Assembly: GCF_020883535.1 (NCBI RefSeq)
Contig: NZ_CP086654.1
Coordinates: 1-64,000 of the forward strand
Length of the DNA: 64,000 bases
From: Staphylococcus ratti
GTDB lineage: Bacteria > Bacillota > Bacilli > Staphylococcales > Staphylococcaceae
Direction: 5' to 3'
Shown here: piece by piece, positions 63,847 through 64,000 of the stretch
Numbering within the stretch: position 1 is the stretch's first letter
Layout: every line of letters starts with the position of its first letter
Position numbers and translations under genes: made by a program
Notes under the pieces: generated by a model
What the model was told of the DNA's origin: nothing
The model's input: the letters and a program-made list of their open reading frames with translations, nothing else
Database searches by the model: none

Positions 63847-64000
63847 AGCCATCACGTACGCATGTCATCGAGCAACAAAATCATACATTACAAAAGCGTG
63901 AGGAAATTTATGCATCGCTACGTCAAATGAAGACAGAAGGCACACCGATTTGTCATTACATTTACGACCTTGATGCGATGCAACAACATGTCGCACGTAT
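63843..64000 (+). CDS. sbnH: PLP-dependent decarboxylase SbnH (5' part only)
   Basis: SbnH decarboxylates the SbnE product. Only the first 52 codons are in the window; the gene runs off the right edge. The start ATG 63843 overlaps the sbnG TGA. TPICHYIYDLDAMQQHV matches the beginning of the ornithine/DAP decarboxylase-like barrel. From memory, the segment before it (about 34 residues) is longer than in S. aureus SbnH. Confidence 0.88.
   Translation, partial: MKPSRTHVIEQQNHTLQKREEIYASLRQMKTEGTPICHYIYDLDAMQQHVAR

Overview
The window looks like the replication-origin region of a Staphylococcus chromosome, and base 1 is the first base of dnaA. The evidence is the order dnaA-dnaN-yaaA-recF-gyrB-gyrA-nnrD-hutH-serS-azlCD-metX-DUF2232-gdpP-rplI-dnaB-purA-tRNA-walRKHIJ-rlmH, which is the staphylococcal core layout, together with protein sequences very close to remembered S. 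aureus sequences. It is not S. aureus itself. A DsbA-like gene splits dnaN from yaaA, many positions diverge, kdpFABC-DE and the staphyloferrin B locus lie close to rlmH, and the composition looks less AT-rich. An animal-associated species (S. hyicus/agnetis, S. schleiferi or S. pseudintermedius type) is plausible, but I cannot name the species from this window.

Layout. 1-9700: replication initiation and gyrase, with a DnaA-box cluster and an unwinding-like element between dnaA and dnaN. 9700-16750: metabolic genes under classical RNA control (serine T-box before serS, SAM riboswitch before metX) plus the azlCD branched-chain amino-acid exporter. 16750-24390: a structured leader, then DUF2232-gdpP-rplI, dnaB, purA, a small membrane protein and two tRNAs. 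24600-30100: the essential WalRKHIJ cell-wall signalling operon. 30200-32740: arsB, three tandem copies of a double-hairpin repeat, a dense DnaA-box-like cluster and rlmH, whose 3' end is the SCC attachment site.

32740-42600 is the accessory zone: a leaderless ArsR-family regulator with a palindromic operator, a zinc-type alcohol dehydrogenase, an IS remnant, a type I restriction-modification system whose hsdS carries a one-base frameshift, a small pseudogene with an in-frame stop, and a very AT-rich orphan membrane protein. No ccr recombinase gene and no second attachment site were found, so this is at most an SCC-like remnant.

42600-64000 holds ion and iron acquisition. The high-affinity K+ ATPase kdpFABC, with an extra unlisted 33-codon ORF in front of kdpF, is divergent from the kdpDE sensor/regulator. 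Next come the staphyloferrin B importer sirABC and, divergent from it, the biosynthesis operon sbnABCDEFG(H), which runs off the right edge. Two Fur boxes in the sirA-sbnA gap control both directions. SbnA and SbnB make L-2,3-diaminopropionate and 2-oxoglutarate, SbnG makes citrate, SbnH decarboxylates an intermediate, SbnE/F/C assemble the siderophore, SbnD exports it and SirABC re-imports the iron complex.

I saw no clear new defence or biosynthetic system. The most interesting undescribed items are the repeat family with co-varying hairpin arms, the extra small ORF before kdpF, the DnaA-box cluster before rlmH, the structured leader upstream of gdpP, and the orphan membrane protein next to the broken hsdS.
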